Assembly: GCA_011526395.1 (NCBI GenBank)
Contig: WTHW01000210.1
Coordinates: 1-6,681 of the forward strand
Direction: 5' to 3'
Length of the DNA: 6,681 nt
From: Alphaproteobacteria bacterium
GTDB taxonomy: Bacteria > Pseudomonadota > Alphaproteobacteria > Puniceispirillales > Puniceispirillaceae
Position numbers and translations under genes: made by a program. Shown one piece after another: positions 6,139-6,681 of the stretch. Below the pieces are notes generated by a model. That model searched no databases and was not told the DNA's origin. It worked only from the letters and a program-made list of their open reading frames with translations. Each line of letters starts with the position of its first letter. The stretch's first letter is position 1.

Positions 6139-6522
6139 ATGTCAGATAAATCACAATGGGCGTATCGCACTATTTCAGAAGTCTCAGAGCAGCTTGATGT
6201 GCCGGCTCATGTTCTTCGATTTTGGGAAACAAAGTTCACACAATTAAAGCCCATGAAACGCTCTGGCGGTAGGCGCTATTACAAGGCAAGCGACCTTGAC
6301 CTGTTAACGCGTATACGTGACTTGCTCTATCGAGATGGCTTTACCATTAAAGGCGCACAGAAAGCCTTGCGCGAGCAGAAAGCCAATGCATCTGAGGTGG
6401 TAGAAGCAGTTCATTCAGCTGATGCAAGTAATGCCGGTCAGCAAGAAATTATTGCCAATACCATTGAAAAATTAAAGCAACTTGAGGTGCGTCTCGAGGC
6501 TTTGATAGCGACCCGTCAATAG
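6139..6522 (+). CDS. MerR-family transcriptional regulator
   Basis: This is a small MerR-type regulator of 127 residues. The N-terminal winged helix-turn-helix is clear: YRTISEVSEQLDVPAHVLRF at 9-28 with the WETKF that follows, then the wing KRSGGRRYY at 40-48 and SDLDLLTRIRDLLYRDGFTI at 51-70, which ends the DNA-binding domain. The rest has a polar, Ala-rich linker (about 81-101) and a short helical coiled-coil candidate at 105-125 (ANTIEKLKQLEVRLEALI), the usual dimerisation helix. There is no cysteine, so it is not a metal or thiol sensor of the classic MerR/SoxR kind, and no effector domain is present. AAGGA at 6126-6130, overlapping the ihfA stop, is a good ribosome binding site 8 bases upstream. 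Co-transcription with ihfA is likely. Its targets cannot be told from the sequence. Confidence 0.9.
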   Translation: MSDKSQWAYRTISEVSEQLDVPAHVLRFWETKFTQLKPMKRSGGRRYYKASDLDLLTRIRDLLYRDGFTIKGAQKALREQKANASEVVEAVHSADASNAGQQEIIANTIEKLKQLEVRLEALIATRQ

Positions 6523-6555
6523 AGCTTAATAAGCATTGTTGATGGCTTTAAAGGC

Positions 6556-6584
6556 TTGGTATTTTTCTAAAACAAACTTATAAT
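6556..6584 (+). promoter_or_regulatory. Promoter of tRNA-Pro
   Basis: A perfect -10 TATAAT at 6579-6584 is preceded at exactly 17 bases by TTGGTA (6556-6561), four of six of the -35 consensus. Transcription would start near 6591, leaving about 5 leader bases before the mature tRNA. The bases just after the -10 (CGCCCTGCG, 6585-6593) are GC-rich, as in discriminators of stringently controlled stable-RNA promoters. This is the best promoter in the window. Confidence 0.65.
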
Positions 6585-6595
6585 CGCCCTGCGAA

Positions 6596-6672
6596 CGGAG
6601 CGTAGCGCAGCCTGGTAGCGCACTACACTGGGGGTGTAGGGGTCGTGGGTTCAAATCCCGCCGCTCCGACCA
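6596..6672 (+). tRNA. tRNA-Pro (anticodon GGG)
   Basis: A complete 77-base cloverleaf folds by hand. The acceptor stem is CGGAGCG (6596-6602) with CGCTCCG (6662-6668). The D stem is GCGC (6605-6608) with GCGC (6618-6621), with GG in the loop. The anticodon stem is CTACA (6623-6627) with TGTAG (6635-6639) around loop CTGGGGG, giving anticodon GGG at 6630-6632. The T stem is GTGGG (6645-6649) with CCCGC (6657-6661), including one G-U pair, around TTCAAAT. The discriminator is A and CCA is encoded (6670-6672). The C1-G72 pair is typical of bacterial tRNA-Pro. It reads CCC and CCU codons. A T-run follows at 6674-6679 at the window edge. Confidence 0.97.
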
Positions 6673-6681
6673 ATTTTTTCC

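Noticed and set aside
6524..6534. GCTTA-A-TAAGC inverted repeat after the merR gene as a terminator
   Set aside because: The stem is AT-rich with a one-base loop and no following T-run, so it would not make a credible intrinsic terminator.
6596..6681. tRNA-Pro 3' end as a mobile-element attachment site
   Set aside because: No integrase gene or repeated tRNA fragment is in the window; the sequence ends 9 bases after the CCA, so nothing supports it.

Overview
This window is ordinary chromosomal housekeeping DNA from a bacterium that is almost certainly an alphaproteobacterium. The lineage call rests on several things seen together: a ubiquinol-cytochrome c chaperone-family gene next to a BamE-type lipoprotein gene, the order chaperone / DUF177 / plsX / fabH / ihfA / merR, and a RibB fused to a degenerate RibA-like domain. 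The DNA is moderately AT-rich and intergenic spaces are very short, which would suit a streamlined (for example marine) alphaproteobacterium. Genus cannot be decided from the sequence alone.

Bases 1-2032 (+ strand) are the end of a riboflavin cluster: a 5'-truncated ribB-type gene (3,4-dihydroxy-2-butanone 4-phosphate synthase with an inactive-looking GTP cyclohydrolase II-like C-terminus, the 'RibBX' architecture), then ribH (lumazine synthase), then nusB (transcription antitermination factor). RibB makes the four-carbon unit that RibH condenses with the pyrimidine to give lumazine. The genes are 37 and 3 bases apart, so they look like one transcript.

Bases 2046-2498 (- strand) are a BamE/SmpA-type outer-membrane lipoprotein gene, convergent with nusB and divergent from what follows. 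The approximately 100-base divergent spacer (2499-2598) should hold promoters for both directions.

Bases 2599-6522 (+ strand) run chaperone, DUF177 (YceD-like), plsX, fabH, ihfA and a MerR-type regulator. plsX and fabH supply phospholipid and fatty-acid precursors: PlsX makes acyl-phosphate from acyl-ACP, and FabH starts fatty-acid elongation. IHF-alpha is a nucleoid protein. Candidate internal promoters lie before plsX and before ihfA. The rpmF gene (ribosomal protein L32) that sits between yceD and plsX in gammaproteobacteria is absent here.

Bases 6596-6672 are a complete tRNA-Pro with anticodon GGG and an encoded CCA, preceded by a promoter with a perfect TATAAT.

No mobile element, CRISPR array, phage gene, toxin-antitoxin pair or defence system was found. 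I see no evidence of an undescribed system. The points worth a second look are small ones: the degenerate RibA domain, a possibly leaderless ihfA message, a perfect hairpin over the plsX start codon, and a short MerR regulator of unknown target tied to ihfA. No stretch over 300 bases lacks a gene.
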